From Halolamina pelagica (GTDB taxonomy: Archaea; Halobacteriota; Halobacteria; Halobacteriales; Haloferacaceae), in the NCBI RefSeq assembly GCF_900115675.1, contig NZ_FOXI01000010.1, forward strand, positions 25,250-89,249: DNA of 64,000 bases. Reading direction: 5' to 3'. A model generated the notes under the pieces. It ran no database searches and was not told the origin of the DNA. It was given only the letters and a program-made list of their open reading frames with translations. The translations under genes were made by a program, and so were the position numbers. Within the stretch, counting starts at the first letter, position 1, and the number at the start of each line of letters is the position of its first letter. Below, piece by piece: positions 17,075 through 25,829 of this stretch.

Positions 17075-18822
17075 GAGTCGGAGAGGGGGACGTGCACGTC
17101 CGAGCGGTCAGCTTCGTCCATCGCGTCCTCGTACCCCGCGTCGGCGTGGCGGACGACGCCCATCCCCGGATCCGTCGTGAAGACGCGTTCGGCCTTCTCG
17201 GCGGCGAGGTCCGTCCCGTCGAGCACGACGTGGTTGTTGGCGTGGATGGCGTTGCCGATCCCCACGCCGCCGCCGTCGTGGACGCTGACGATGTCGGCCC
17301 CTGCAGCGGTGTTCAACAGCGCGTTCAGGATCGGCCAGTCGGCGACCGCGTCGGTGCCGTCCCGCATCGCCTCCGTCTCCCGATTGGGGCTCGCGACGCT
17401 GCCGGCGTCGAGGTGGTCCCGCGTCACGACGATCGGACCCGCGATCTCGCCCTCCCGCACCAACTCGTTGATGCGGAGCGCGAACCGGGCTCGTTCGGTC
17501 ACCCCGTCGTCGTCAGTCTCGTAGCCGAGCCAGCACACCCGACTCGGGAGCCCCTGGAACGGGACGCGCTCCTGCGCGAGGTCGATCCAGCGGTGGAGCG
17601 CCGCTTTCTCCGGGAACAGCTCCTTGACCGCCTCGTCCGTGCGGTAGATGTCGTCCTCCTCGCCCGACAACGCGAGCCAGCGGAAGGGTCCTTTCCCCCG
17701 GCAGAACAGCGGCCGGATGTACTCCGGGACGAACCCGGGGAAGTCGAACGGGTCGTGTTCGGCCCCCGTCGACGTGGTCACCGACCCGCGGTGGTCCGCG
17801 ACCTGGCCGCGGATGTTGTTGCCGTACTCGAACGCGACGGCGCCGCGGTCCTGCAGCTCGAGGATGGCGGCGACGTGGCGGGCCATGGTGTCCACGCTCT
17901 CCTCGACGTAGCTGTCGGGGTCAGCGGCCCGGAGTTCGTCGGCCTCGTCGACGGTGTACCCGGAGGGGTAGTAGCCTTCCAGTTCGTCGTGCGCCGACGT
18001 CTGGTCCGTGACGATGTCCGGAACGAACCCGCGGTCGAGCATCCCCTCGAGCATGTCCGCGGCGTTCATGTGCACGCCGACGCTGTAGGCCTCGCCGCGC
18101 TCGGCGGCGTCGACTGCGGCGTCGATGGCCGCGTCGAGGTCGTCGGTCTTCTCCTGGACGTAGCCGGTTTCGAGGCGGCGGTCGATACGCTCCTCGTCGA
18201 CTTCGGCGGCGATACAGACGCCGTGGTTCATCGTCACGGCCAGCGGTTGGGCCCCGCCCATCCCGCCGAGCCCGCCGGTGACGACGATGGACCCCTCGAG
18301 GGTGCCGTCGAAGTGCTCGCGTCCCGCGGCGGCCAGCGTTTCGTAGGTCCCCTGGATGATGCCCTGGGTCCCGATGTAGGCCCAGGACCCCGCGGTCATC
18401 TGCCCGTACATGATCTTCCCCTCGGCCTCCAGTTCGTGGAAGTGGTCCCACGAGTCCCAGTTCCCGACCAGGTTCGAGTTCGCGATGAGGACACGCGGCG
18501 CGCGCTCGTGGGTCTCGAACGTCCCGACTGGCTTGCCCGACTGGACGAGCAACGTCTCGTCGTCCCCGAGGCCGCGGAGTTCGTCGAGGAGGGCGTCGTA
18601 CGCGTCCCAGGAGCGCGCCGCTCGCCCCGTCCCACCGTAGACGACGAGGTTCTCGGGGTCCTCGGCCACCTCCGGGTCGAGATTGTTGTTCAGCAGTCGG
18701 AACGCTGCCTCCTGTCGCCACCCCTCACACTCGAGGTCGGTGCCGGTCGGAGCGCCCTGATACTCTCGCCACTGTTCGCTCGGTTCGCGGATCCGGTTCT
18801 CCTTGTCGGCAGACTCGTCCAT
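17071..18822 (-). CDS. hutU: Urocanate hydratase
   Basis: A 583-residue NAD+-dependent urocanase converting urocanate to imidazolone propanoate. Recognised segments are [57 protein letters not shown] and [13 protein letters not shown]. The start is placed at MDESADKEN. Sixteen upstream in-frame codons lie before the transcription start predicted from the TATA box at 18881-18890, so a longer protein is unlikely. It is the first gene of the hutUGIH operon. Confidence 0.95.
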   Translation of the reverse strand: MDESADKENRIREPSEQWREYQGAPTGTDLECEGWRQEAAFRLLNNNLDPEVAEDPENLVVYGGTGRAARSWDAYDALLDELRGLGDDETLLVQSGKPVGTFETHERAPRVLIANSNLVGNWDSWDHFHELEAEGKIMYGQMTAGSWAYIGTQGIIQGTYETLAAAGREHFDGTLEGSIVVTGGLGGMGGAQPLAVTMNHGVCIAAEVDEERIDRRLETGYVQEKTDDLDAAIDAAVDAAERGEAYSVGVHMNAADMLEGMLDRGFVPDIVTDQTSAHDELEGYYPSGYTVDEADELRAADPDSYVEESVDTMARHVAAILELQDRGAVAFEYGNNIRGQVADHRGSVTTSTGAEHDPFDFPGFVPEYIRPLFCRGKGPFRWLALSGEEDDIYRTDEAVKELFPEKAALHRWIDLAQERVPFQGLPSRVCWLGYETDDDGVTERARFALRINELVREGEIAGPIVVTRDHLDAGSVASPNRETEAMRDGTDAVADWPILNALLNTAAGADIVSVHDGGGVGIGNAIHANNHVVLDGTDLAAEKAERVFTTDPGMGVVRHADAGYEDAMDEADRSDVHVPLSDS

Positions 18823-18863
18823 GAATATCCGTAGCATCGGGCGGCAGCACAATGGGCCCATCC

Positions 18864-18890
18864 TCTCCATTAGGAGATGACTTTAAGTAA
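18864..18890 (-). promoter_or_regulatory. hut operon promoter with candidate operator
   Basis: On the minus strand a good BRE/TATA element reads GGATTACTTAAAG, with the TATA part at 18881-18890. About 25 bases downstream gives a start near 18858 and a leader of about 35 bases before hutU. Between the TATA box and the start point lies an inverted repeat, TCTCC-ATTA-GGAGA (18864-18877). A repressor bound there would block transcription, so it is a candidate hut operator. Confidence 0.55.
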
Positions 18891-19029
18891 TCCTGGGCGG
18901 CGGAGTGGTGTCTGTCCGAAGAAATCGGCGACGACCTCGGGAGCGGGGGACGGACGACCGAGGAACAGCTCCGACGGGCGATCAGCAAGCGCAGGCACGC
19001 GTTCGTCGAGTACCGTCGACCGCGTTCCG

Positions 19030-19902
19030 TCAGCGGCGTTCGTGTCGCAGTACCGTGGCTGTCTCGTCGACGGTGACCGAGAGACTTACCCCGTCGATTT
19101 CGAACACGAGGGTTAGTTCGAGGGGGTCACGGCGCTCGATCGTCGCTTCGGGGTCCAAGAGCGACTCGAGTTCCCACACGTGGGTCTTCCGCCGGTCGAT
19201 GCCAACGTCGTAGAGAAACGAGACGACCGCTGGGTGGTCCATCACGACTGCCGCGACGTTCAGCCGGGATCTGGCACCGCACTCCCGGCACGTGAATCGA
19301 ACGTCCAGCTCAGACCGGTGGGTGATCGACTTCTCGTCCGATCCCGTGGTGAGCGCGGCGTCGACGCGCCCCCGACAGAGTGAACAGAACCCGCGGCTCA
19401 GGCGTTCGGTCCGGGTCAGGACGTGTTTGTTGACCACGTCCGGGAGCGTGTCCGGATCGGCGGATGCGACGAGGATCGGCGGCACCGACATCTTGATCAG
19501 CAGTTCGTTACACGCCGAACACTCGACGACGACGAACCCATCGTCGTACGTCGCTTCGGTGGTGCAGCCACAGTGGATGCAGTCGCCGGCCGGCACGGGC
19601 TCGAGGTCGACCTCCTCCGCCGCGCTGAACCGCCCCGACGTGACGCTTCCAACGGTCTGTCGACCGACGTACGTGAGCGTGTAGGCCTCGCCGTCCTTCG
19701 TTACGAACGCCGGGCGCAGTTGATCGAGGTGGTAGTTGAACGTCCCGGAGTCGTCGACGCCGACCCGTGTGCGGAGTTCGGAGAACGAGAGCGGCTCCGG
19801 ACCTGCGTCCCAGAGCTCGTGAAGGATGTCGAGCCGGATGTCGTTCGCGAGGAGGGCGAACACGTCTTCCGGCCGCTGCCGGGCGTGCTGTGTGGGGGAC
19901 AT
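19030..19902 (-). CDS. ArsR-like winged-helix regulator with zinc ribbons
   Basis: A 290-residue protein. The N-terminal winged helix (about residues 10-80: [19 protein letters not shown]..., then [25 protein letters not shown]) is ArsR-like. It is followed by two CxxC-pair modules, CIHCGC...CSACNE and CSLCR...CRECG, likely zinc ribbons. Start chosen at MSPTQHARQ. Proteins of this architecture are common in haloarchaea, and their ligands are mostly unknown. It lies directly upstream of the hut operon on the same strand with its own promoter region. A role as hut regulator is possible but not shown. Confidence 0.8.
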   Translation of the reverse strand: MSPTQHARQRPEDVFALLANDIRLDILHELWDAGPEPLSFSELRTRVGVDDSGTFNYHLDQLRPAFVTKDGEAYTLTYVGRQTVGSVTSGRFSAAEEVDLEPVPAGDCIHCGCTTEATYDDGFVVVECSACNELLIKMSVPPILVASADPDTLPDVVNKHVLTRTERLSRGFCSLCRGRVDAALTTGSDEKSITHRSELDVRFTCRECGARSRLNVAAVVMDHPAVVSFLYDVGIDRRKTHVWELESLLDPEATIERRDPLELTLVFEIDGVSLSVTVDETATVLRHERR

Positions 19903-20168
19903 CCCCTCGACGTTGCATCGTAGTGACAATCAGTATTCTGGAATCCGATCCAGGGGCGTCCGGTCCCGATCCCCATCACCCATCCCGGGGGCGCTAGGCC
20001 CACCACGATGAAGTATCGGTTCGCGAACAGGAACTCGTTCCTGCGAGCCCTTACGGTCCCCTCGGCCATACCCTGTTCACGCATTCCCGCATCGAGCACG
20101 CGTTTCGGCCACCGTTGCACGCACCAACCGAGCGATGGCGTTCGAAACCGCGACGACCCTCCACAGCA

Positions 20169-20948
20169 ATGTCACAGCCCACCGCAGACGACCGAACCGA
20201 CGACGAACCGCGAACCGACGGCGCCGGAGCGAACATCGTTTCTCCCGACGACGAGACGCCGACGTGGGGTGAGCGCAAGCGCCGACGCGCTGGTCTCCCC
20301 CGACTCACCTACGAGTACTTCGAGCGCGCGCGCCGGGAAGACCAGGACCTGCGTCAGGAGTCGACGTACGTCGAGCGAGACGTCCTTGGCTTCCCCACCT
20401 GGCCCCACGAGTTGATCCGAAACCTCGCACTGGCCACGTTCTTCGTCGGCATGCTCCTGTTACTGGCGGCGACACTCCCGCCCCACATCGGGGATCCCGC
20501 TAACCGAAGCGTGACGCCGGCGATCATCCTCCCGGACTGGTACCTCTACTGGTCGTTCGGCCTCCTGAAACTCGGTCCGTTGAACCCTGAACTTGCGGTT
20601 TTGGGCGGCGAGAAGGTCGTCAGTGACAAGATCTACGGCGTTTTGGCGAACGTCGTCGTGGTCGGGACGATCTCGATCGTCCCGTTCCTGAACAAGGGGA
20701 GTGCCAGACGACCGGTCGAACAGCCGTTTTGGGCGGCGATCGGCGTCGGCGGCACCGTGTTCGCGTTCACGATCGCCGTCTACTCGGCGAAGAACCTCGT
20801 GCCGATGTCGCCGCCGCTCCTGTTCGACCTGACGTTCCTCCTGCCGCCGATCGCTGCGGCGATTTCCTACGCAGTGCTGAAGACGATGCGAGAGGGGTAC
20901 ATGTACGACCTCAATCGCCGGTACTACCGGCTGCGGCCGCCGAAGTGA
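20169..20948 (+). CDS. Cytochrome b C-terminal (PetD-like) subunit, orphan
   Basis: A 259-residue protein with a soluble N-terminal region of about 75 residues, then four hydrophobic segments (about 80-100, 148-168, 185-205, 215-240). It contains PDWYLYWSFGLLKLGP, the counterpart of the PEWY quinol-site motif of cytochrome b / PetD. Such proteins normally work with a PetB-like heme-binding half and a Rieske protein, but neither is nearby. It may be a stray or duplicated subunit, or may pair with subunits encoded elsewhere. The start ATG at 20169 is the best; upstream in-frame codons are not conserved-looking. Confidence 0.85.
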   Translation: MSQPTADDRTDDEPRTDGAGANIVSPDDETPTWGERKRRRAGLPRLTYEYFERARREDQDLRQESTYVERDVLGFPTWPHELIRNLALATFFVGMLLLLAATLPPHIGDPANRSVTPAIILPDWYLYWSFGLLKLGPLNPELAVLGGEKVVSDKIYGVLANVVVVGTISIVPFLNKGSARRPVEQPFWAAIGVGGTVFAFTIAVYSAKNLVPMSPPLLFDLTFLLPPIAAAISYAVLKTMREGYMYDLNRRYYRLRPPK

Positions 20949-21239
20949 CCGGCGGGCCGACACCCCGAACCGATCTCGCCGGAGGTGTGTAACGACCGAG
21001 ATTCGTTTCGGTTCGCGTACCATCGGCGGTCACGCTGAAACTCTGCACTTCCCCGGGGCGCTAGGCAAACCCCCGACAGAGGTGGTACGGTCATCATTCG
21101 TGCGCTTGTCGGCGATCTCCTCGCCCTCTACTGTGCGCCCCCGACCTATGTGCTCGTGTGACGGGGGCTGAATTACCACTCTCGGAGCCAAATCGCCTAT
21201 CGGTGCTGCAATCGTTATCGGAGTACTCGCGGAGCCAAT
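20949..21239. other. Intergenic region without a recognised gene
   Basis: About 290 bases. It holds the promoter of the following regulator: TTATC at 21215-21219, about 24 bases before its ATG. A 9-base direct repeat CGGAGCCAA occurs at 21183-21191 and 21230-21238. No coding or RNA feature was seen. Confidence 0.5.
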
Positions 21240-23702
21240 ATGTCGCGACTTCCCGCCCTCCAACGTGACTCCATCAGGGTGCTCCACGTCGACGACGACG
21301 AGCAGATGCGGACGCTGCTGCGAGATAGCCTCGAGCACGTCGAGGGGGAGTTCGATGTGCAGTCGGTCGGTGACCCGACCGCCGCGCTCGATCTGATCGA
21401 CGAGCGCGTCGACTGCGTCGTCTCGGACTACGAGATGCCCGGGATGAACGGGCTGGAGCTTCTGCGGACGGTCCGGGAGGAGTGGCCCGATCTCCCGTTC
21501 ATCCTCCTCACGGGTCGCGGTTCGGAGAGCGTCGCGAGCGAGGCGGTCTCCGCCGGCCTCACGGACTACTTCCGGAAGTCGGACGTCGCCGGGCAGTTCC
21601 CCGTGTTGGCCCAACGCGTCGAGACTGCCGTCGAGGCGGAACGCGCCGAGGTGAGCTACCGGGAGCTGTTTCGGAAGGCCGCCGACGGCATCGCGCTGAA
21701 CGATCCGGAGACGGGGGCGTTCGTCGACGCCAACCCCGTGTTCCGGGAGATGCTCGAACTCGACCGGTCCGAGCTGATGGGAATGGGTATCTCCGACATC
21801 GGGACGATCCCGCCACAGCGGGAACAGGAGACGACGCTGCTCGACCGTCTCCGGCAGGCGGCTCGGGAGGGGGCCACTAGCACCGAGGAGTGTAGCCGGC
21901 GGGCGGACGGCGAGCGCTTCTGGATGGAACTCCAGTTCAAACCGATCGAGATCAAGGGCAGCACGTTCGTGCTGACACAGGCCCGACAGATCACCGACCG
22001 GAAGCGCTACGAACAGACGCTTTCGGCGCTCCACGCCGCGGTGACGGAGATCGTGAGCGCCGAGAAACCCCGGCAGGTGACCGGGAGCGTTCTCTCGACG
22101 GTCACGGACCTCCTCGGGGTCGACCGGGCCGTGGTGTTCCGCCACGACCCCGCCGAGAACTGGTTGGCGGTCGTCGACGCCACGTCACCCGACGGTGTGG
22201 TGACGGAGGTCCCGCTCGACCCCGAGAGGCCGATCGCCCGCGCGTTCATCGACGGCGAGCCGGTCGACATCCGCGACTCCGTTTTCGAACGCGGGGGCGT
22301 CGACGAGCCAGCCCACGCGGCCGCGCTCCCGATCGGGGCCGCGGGCGTGCTGGTCGTCGAGTACGACCACGCGCGATCGTTCGACGACGACCAGGAGTTC
22401 GCGCAGATACTCACGAACGCGGCAGCCGCCGCCTTCGAGCGGATCGAGAAGGCCCGGGAGGCCCACTCGAGCAAGGCGGCACTCCGCGAGCAGACGAACG
22501 AGCTACAACGGCTGGAACGGCTCAACGCGACGCTGCGAGGCCTCAACGAGACGCTGCTCCGCACCGACACCCGGGCCGAGGTGTTCGAGGCGGTCTGTGA
22601 CCAACTGGGCCGGATCGAGGGGATCAAACTCGCGTGGATCGGCACCCCGACCGACGGGAAGCAACTCGACCGGCGCGCGTGGGCCGGGGAGATCCCGCAG
22701 TATCTCGACGCCGTCCCGCTCGATCTCGAGACGAGCGACGAACCGGCCGTCGTCGCGGTGCGCACCGGTACACGCGTCCACGTCGAGAACGCGGCGACCG
22801 GCCTCACCCGGGAGCCGTGGCGACGGGCGGCGCTTTCCAACGGCGTCGAGTCGGTGATGGCGGTTCCCATCGAGGTCGGCGGCGCCACCGATGCGGTGCT
22901 CTCGCTGCTGGCGACCGACCGGACGACGTTCGACGAGCAGTTCGCCGATCTGCTCTCGGCAGTCGCGGCGACGGTCGGGGAGACGCTCCACTCGATCGAG
23001 CAGCGTCGAGGACTGCGGTCCGACGAGACTGTCGAACTCGAGTTCGACATCCCGCCGGAACGCCACCTGCTCGGCCGCCTCGCGACCAGTACCGGTGCCG
23101 AGTTCGCGGTGCAGGGCGTAATTCCCGAACCCGACGGCCGATCCCGGGTGTTCCTCGCGGTCGAGGGTGCCGATCCCGCGGATGTTGCGGCCGCTGGCGC
23201 GTCGATGAGTACGATCAGTGAAGCGACGGTCGCAGCCGACGACGACGGCGCGGGTGTCGTCGAGTTGGCTCTCGAGATATCGGTGCTCGGTACCGGGATC
23301 CGGGAGTACGCCCTTCGGCTCGGAGACCTCTCCGCAACGTCCGAGACCGTTCGCGCGAGCGTCGACGTCGCCCGGGCCGAGGACGTTCGACCGGTCGTCA
23401 CGGCCGTCCTCGACCGGTTCGACGGCTCGCGGCTGCTCGCAAAGCGGACCCAGGCCGACACGCGCTCGGACTACGACCGTCTGCTCGCGTTCCGGAAGTC
23501 GCTCACGTCGCGCCAGCGCGAGGTGCTCCACGTGGCGTACCTCAGCGGTTACTTCAAGTCGCCGCGCCAGTGCACCGGCGACGACCTGGCGGAGAAACTC
23601 GGCATCTCCTCGCAAGCGGTGTATCAACACATCCGTCAGGCCGAGCGGGCCCTGTTCGAGGAGGCGTTCCGACAGGTGCTGTCCGTTTCGGCGTCCGAGT
23701 GA
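21240..23702 (+). CDS. Receiver-PAS-GAF-GAF-HTH_10 regulator
   Basis: An 820-residue multidomain regulator. A response-regulator receiver (about 12-125) has acidic residues DDD 18-20 and phospho-acceptor D63 in DCVVSDYEMPG. A PAS domain (about 138-258) and two GAF-like domains (about 265-400 and 425-590) follow. Next comes a bacterio-opsin activator-type region (about 600-750), and the protein ends with an HTH_10 (LTSRQREVLHVAYLSGYFKSPR...). There is no histidine-kinase domain, so phosphorylation must come from another protein, while PAS/GAF domains sense small ligands, redox or light. A TATA element places transcription near the ATG. It lies immediately upstream of the secreted-protein cluster and may control it. 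Confidence 0.88.
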   Translation: MSRLPALQRDSIRVLHVDDDEQMRTLLRDSLEHVEGEFDVQSVGDPTAALDLIDERVDCVVSDYEMPGMNGLELLRTVREEWPDLPFILLTGRGSESVASEAVSAGLTDYFRKSDVAGQFPVLAQRVETAVEAERAEVSYRELFRKAADGIALNDPETGAFVDANPVFREMLELDRSELMGMGISDIGTIPPQREQETTLLDRLRQAAREGATSTEECSRRADGERFWMELQFKPIEIKGSTFVLTQARQITDRKRYEQTLSALHAAVTEIVSAEKPRQVTGSVLSTVTDLLGVDRAVVFRHDPAENWLAVVDATSPDGVVTEVPLDPERPIARAFIDGEPVDIRDSVFERGGVDEPAHAAALPIGAAGVLVVEYDHARSFDDDQEFAQILTNAAAAAFERIEKAREAHSSKAALREQTNELQRLERLNATLRGLNETLLRTDTRAEVFEAVCDQLGRIEGIKLAWIGTPTDGKQLDRRAWAGEIPQYLDAVPLDLETSDEPAVVAVRTGTRVHVENAATGLTREPWRRAALSNGVESVMAVPIEVGGATDAVLSLLATDRTTFDEQFADLLSAVAATVGETLHSIEQRRGLRSDETVELEFDIPPERHLLGRLATSTGAEFAVQGVIPEPDGRSRVFLAVEGADPADVAAAGASMSTISEATVAADDDGAGVVELALEISVLGTGIREYALRLGDLSATSETVRASVDVARAEDVRPVVTAVLDRFDGSRLLAKRTQADTRSDYDRLLAFRKSLTSRQREVLHVAYLSGYFKSPRQCTGDDLAEKLGISSQAVYQHIRQAERALFEEAFRQVLSVSASE

Positions 23703-23737
23703 ACGGCCGCCGACGGGGCGTCCGCCGAGGGGAGGGG

Positions 23738-23781
23738 TTTACTACCCAACCCTCGAGTGAGTTGGAAGTTGGCTACCCAAC
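23738..23781 (+). promoter_or_regulatory. Repeated CTACCCAAC element upstream of the surface-protein cluster
   Basis: CTACCCAAC occurs twice as a direct repeat (23742-23750 and 23773-23781). The complementary GTTGG occurs between them at 23761-23765 and 23768-23772, so CCAAC/GTTGG pairs can form two small dyads. A TATA-like TTTACTAC (23738-23745) is nearby. The block lies 38-80 bases before the first gene of the cluster, a position suited to regulator binding or a leader structure. Confidence 0.4.
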
Positions 23782-23818
23782 GGAGCCACACCTCCGTCTC
23801 TGGACGGTACGATGGGGT

Positions 23819-24340
23819 ATGCAACGAAGAACGGTGATTGCAAGCGTTGGAGCGATCCTCGGAACCAGTGTCGGCACGGCAGCGTACACGAGCGCGACTG
23901 TCACCCGTGATGCGACGTTCGCGGTCGCGACGGACGCCTCCTCGGCGCTGATCGGCCTCAACGCCGGCACGACGGCAGGTGTCACGGAGAGCGGGGACGC
24001 GCTCTCGATCGCGGTTCAGGACCTCAACACGGACGGGACGTTCGTCTACGGTGACGGGGCGAACATCGACACGTCCCACGCGTTCTCGATTATCAATAAC
24101 GACGGCTCCGAGCGGTCGTTCACGCTCGGCTACGACACCGCCGGCGTCACGTTCGAACTGTTCCAGCAGGGGACCGACTGGACGGACGCGACCTCGCTGG
24201 GCACCGTCGACAGCACGACGGACGTGACCTGGACTGCGGCTGCCGCCGAGGAAATCCGTGCGGTCATGACGATCGACACGACCGGTGTCGCGTCGGGTGC
24301 GACGGACCTCGACGGGACGCTGACTGTCTCGGCGAACTAA
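23819..24340 (+). CDS. Secreted TasA/DUF1102-like surface protein
   Basis: A 173-residue exported protein. The N-terminus MQRRTVIASVGAILGTSVGTAAYTSATVTRDATFAV has a short hydrophobic signal, then the AxYTSATVTRDATF motif. This resembles the start of mature TasA/camelysin-type and archaeal DUF1102-type proteins cleaved by SipW-like peptidases. The rest is beta-rich, with many Thr, Asp and Gly and no Cys, ending in a strand (GTLTVSAN). It is followed 17 bases later by a SipW-like signal peptidase, the arrangement known from Bacillus sipW-tasA. I infer a surface filament or coat subunit; this is not demonstrated. Confidence 0.72.
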   Translation: MQRRTVIASVGAILGTSVGTAAYTSATVTRDATFAVATDASSALIGLNAGTTAGVTESGDALSIAVQDLNTDGTFVYGDGANIDTSHAFSIINNDGSERSFTLGYDTAGVTFELFQQGTDWTDATSLGTVDSTTDVTWTAAAAEEIRAVMTIDTTGVASGATDLDGTLTVSAN

Positions 24341-24357
24341 TCCGCTCCACCATTTCG

Positions 24358-25338
24358 ATGATTCGTCGAGTGTTGGTCCTCTTAGCGGTTGGTAGCGTCC
24401 TCGTAGTGGCGCTGCCCGGGACGCCCGTCCAACTCTCGTACGTCTACAGCGACAGCATGGAGCCGACGATCGGGACCGGCGACGGCTACGTCGTCGTCCC
24501 GGCCGGCGACGTGTCGGTCGGCGACGTCCTCGTGTTCGACTCCGACTACCGCGGCGAGTACGTCACCCATCGCGTCGTCGACGTCACCGAGGCGGGCTAC
24601 GTCACACAGGGTGACGCTAACCCCGCGACGGACCAGGCAACCGGCCACCCAGTCGTCACTTCTGACCGTGTCGTCGGGCAGGTACTCACCCTCGGCGACC
24701 GACCGGTGGTGATCCCGGGGCTCGCGAGCGTCGTCTCCCTGCTTTCCACCTACTGGCCGCTCGGCGTGCTGGCCGTGCTGCTCGGCGGCGGCCTCCTGGA
24801 GCGGAACCCCCGCGCCCGTGACCTCGTGCGCGTCGACGACCTGATCACGCCGCTCGTCCTCACGACGGTCGTCGGGAGCGCCATCGCACTCGCGTACTCG
24901 GCGCCGACGTACACGATGGCGTTCACCGCCGTGGCGACTGACGCCGACGGGGGGCGCGTCCTCCCGCTCGGCGAAGCCGTGAGCAGGACCATCGAAGTCG
25001 CGGCCGGCCCGCGATACACCTACCAGTTCGTCGAGGGGACGGGCGTCACGATCGCCGATGTCGCCGCGAACGGCGACGTGTTCGACGTAGTCGTCGACGT
25101 CCCCGCACGGGCGGAGCGCGGCGCCTACGACGCGACGGTGACGACGTACTACTACCCGGCGGTCCTGCCGTACGGCCTCGTGCGCGCGCTGCACGCGTTC
25201 CACCCCGTCACGGCGGCGCTCGCCACGATCGGGACCGTCGTCGCACCGGCGTACGCCGTCCACCGACTCGCTGTCGACGGCCGGGCACCGATCGAGAGTC
25301 GGTCACGGTCACGCACCGCGTGGTGGGACCCGCGATGA
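24358..25338 (+). CDS. SipW-like (ER-type) signal peptidase I with C-terminal membrane domain
   Basis: A 326-residue S26 peptidase. The catalytic serine is in YSDSMEPTI (S33), and the second catalytic residue is the histidine of VTHRVVDV, as in archaeal/ER-type SipW enzymes (Ser-His dyad, no Lys). The QGDAN motif follows. An N-terminal membrane anchor is at residues 3-20. After the protease domain (about residue 125) come two further membrane segments (about 127-150 and 160-180), an extracytoplasmic beta-rich stretch and a last hydrophobic segment near 285-305. This long extension is not part of the minimal peptidase. Its end overlaps the next gene (ATGA). The obvious substrates are the two flanking TasA-like proteins. 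Confidence 0.85.
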   Translation: MIRRVLVLLAVGSVLVVALPGTPVQLSYVYSDSMEPTIGTGDGYVVVPAGDVSVGDVLVFDSDYRGEYVTHRVVDVTEAGYVTQGDANPATDQATGHPVVTSDRVVGQVLTLGDRPVVIPGLASVVSLLSTYWPLGVLAVLLGGGLLERNPRARDLVRVDDLITPLVLTTVVGSAIALAYSAPTYTMAFTAVATDADGGRVLPLGEAVSRTIEVAAGPRYTYQFVEGTGVTIADVAANGDVFDVVVDVPARAERGAYDATVTTYYYPAVLPYGLVRALHAFHPVTAALATIGTVVAPAYAVHRLAVDGRAPIESRSRSRTAWWDPR

Positions 25339-25829
25339 GCGGACGTTCCCGCCGTCGGTCCCGCCGTGTACTTCCGGTCGTCGTCCTCCTGACGGCCGTG
25401 CTGCTCGTCGGTGCAGCCGTCCTTCCTGCTGCCTCCTACTCGACGGGCGATGTCGACCGTGGGGCCGGTGTCGACGTCGTGAACGACCAGGAGGCCTCCT
25501 TGTCGCTCGACACGGCCGCGAACGTCAGCGTCGGGACGGTCGACCAACTCGTCGTCGTCACCAACGGTTTCGAGAGCACGGCGACGGTCTCGGTCTCGCT
25601 CACGAGCGCGTCCCCCGCGAACGCGAGTCTGGTCGTCGGTGGCGCGTCGGTCGGTGACGCCTACAGCACCGACCTCGGGCCGGGCGCGAGCCTCACCGTC
25701 GACGTCGACGTTCCCGACGACGACTCGCTCGACGGGAGCGAAATCGTGTTCGACGCTGCCGCAGAAACGGGCGACATCGACGCCACGGCCTCCGGCAGAC
25801 GCGTACCGATCGAGGGGACCGCCACGTGA
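25335..25829 (+). CDS. Second TasA/DUF1102-like secreted protein
   Basis: A 164-residue protein. After a basic start (SGRSRRRSRR) and one hydrophobic segment it reads AASYSTGDVDRGAGVDVVND, laid out like the mature start of the protein at 23819 (AAYTSATVTRDATFAVATD). The rest is a beta-rich, Cys-free domain with repeated Val/Thr/Ser strands. The ATG at 25335 overlaps the stop of the signal peptidase gene; a GTG at 25320 would add five residues. It is probably processed by that peptidase and exported as a minor subunit or anchor. Assignment rests on architecture and context. Confidence 0.65.
   Translation: MSGRSRRRSRRVLPVVVLLTAVLLVGAAVLPAASYSTGDVDRGAGVDVVNDQEASLSLDTAANVSVGTVDQLVVVTNGFESTATVSVSLTSASPANASLVVGGASVGDAYSTDLGPGASLTVDVDVPDDDSLDGSEIVFDAAAETGDIDATASGRRVPIEGTAT

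Noticed and set aside
21030..22145. 371-codon minus-strand frame extending into the intergenic region
   Set aside because: Mostly antisense to the receiver domain; the intergenic part has no start or recognisable domain.
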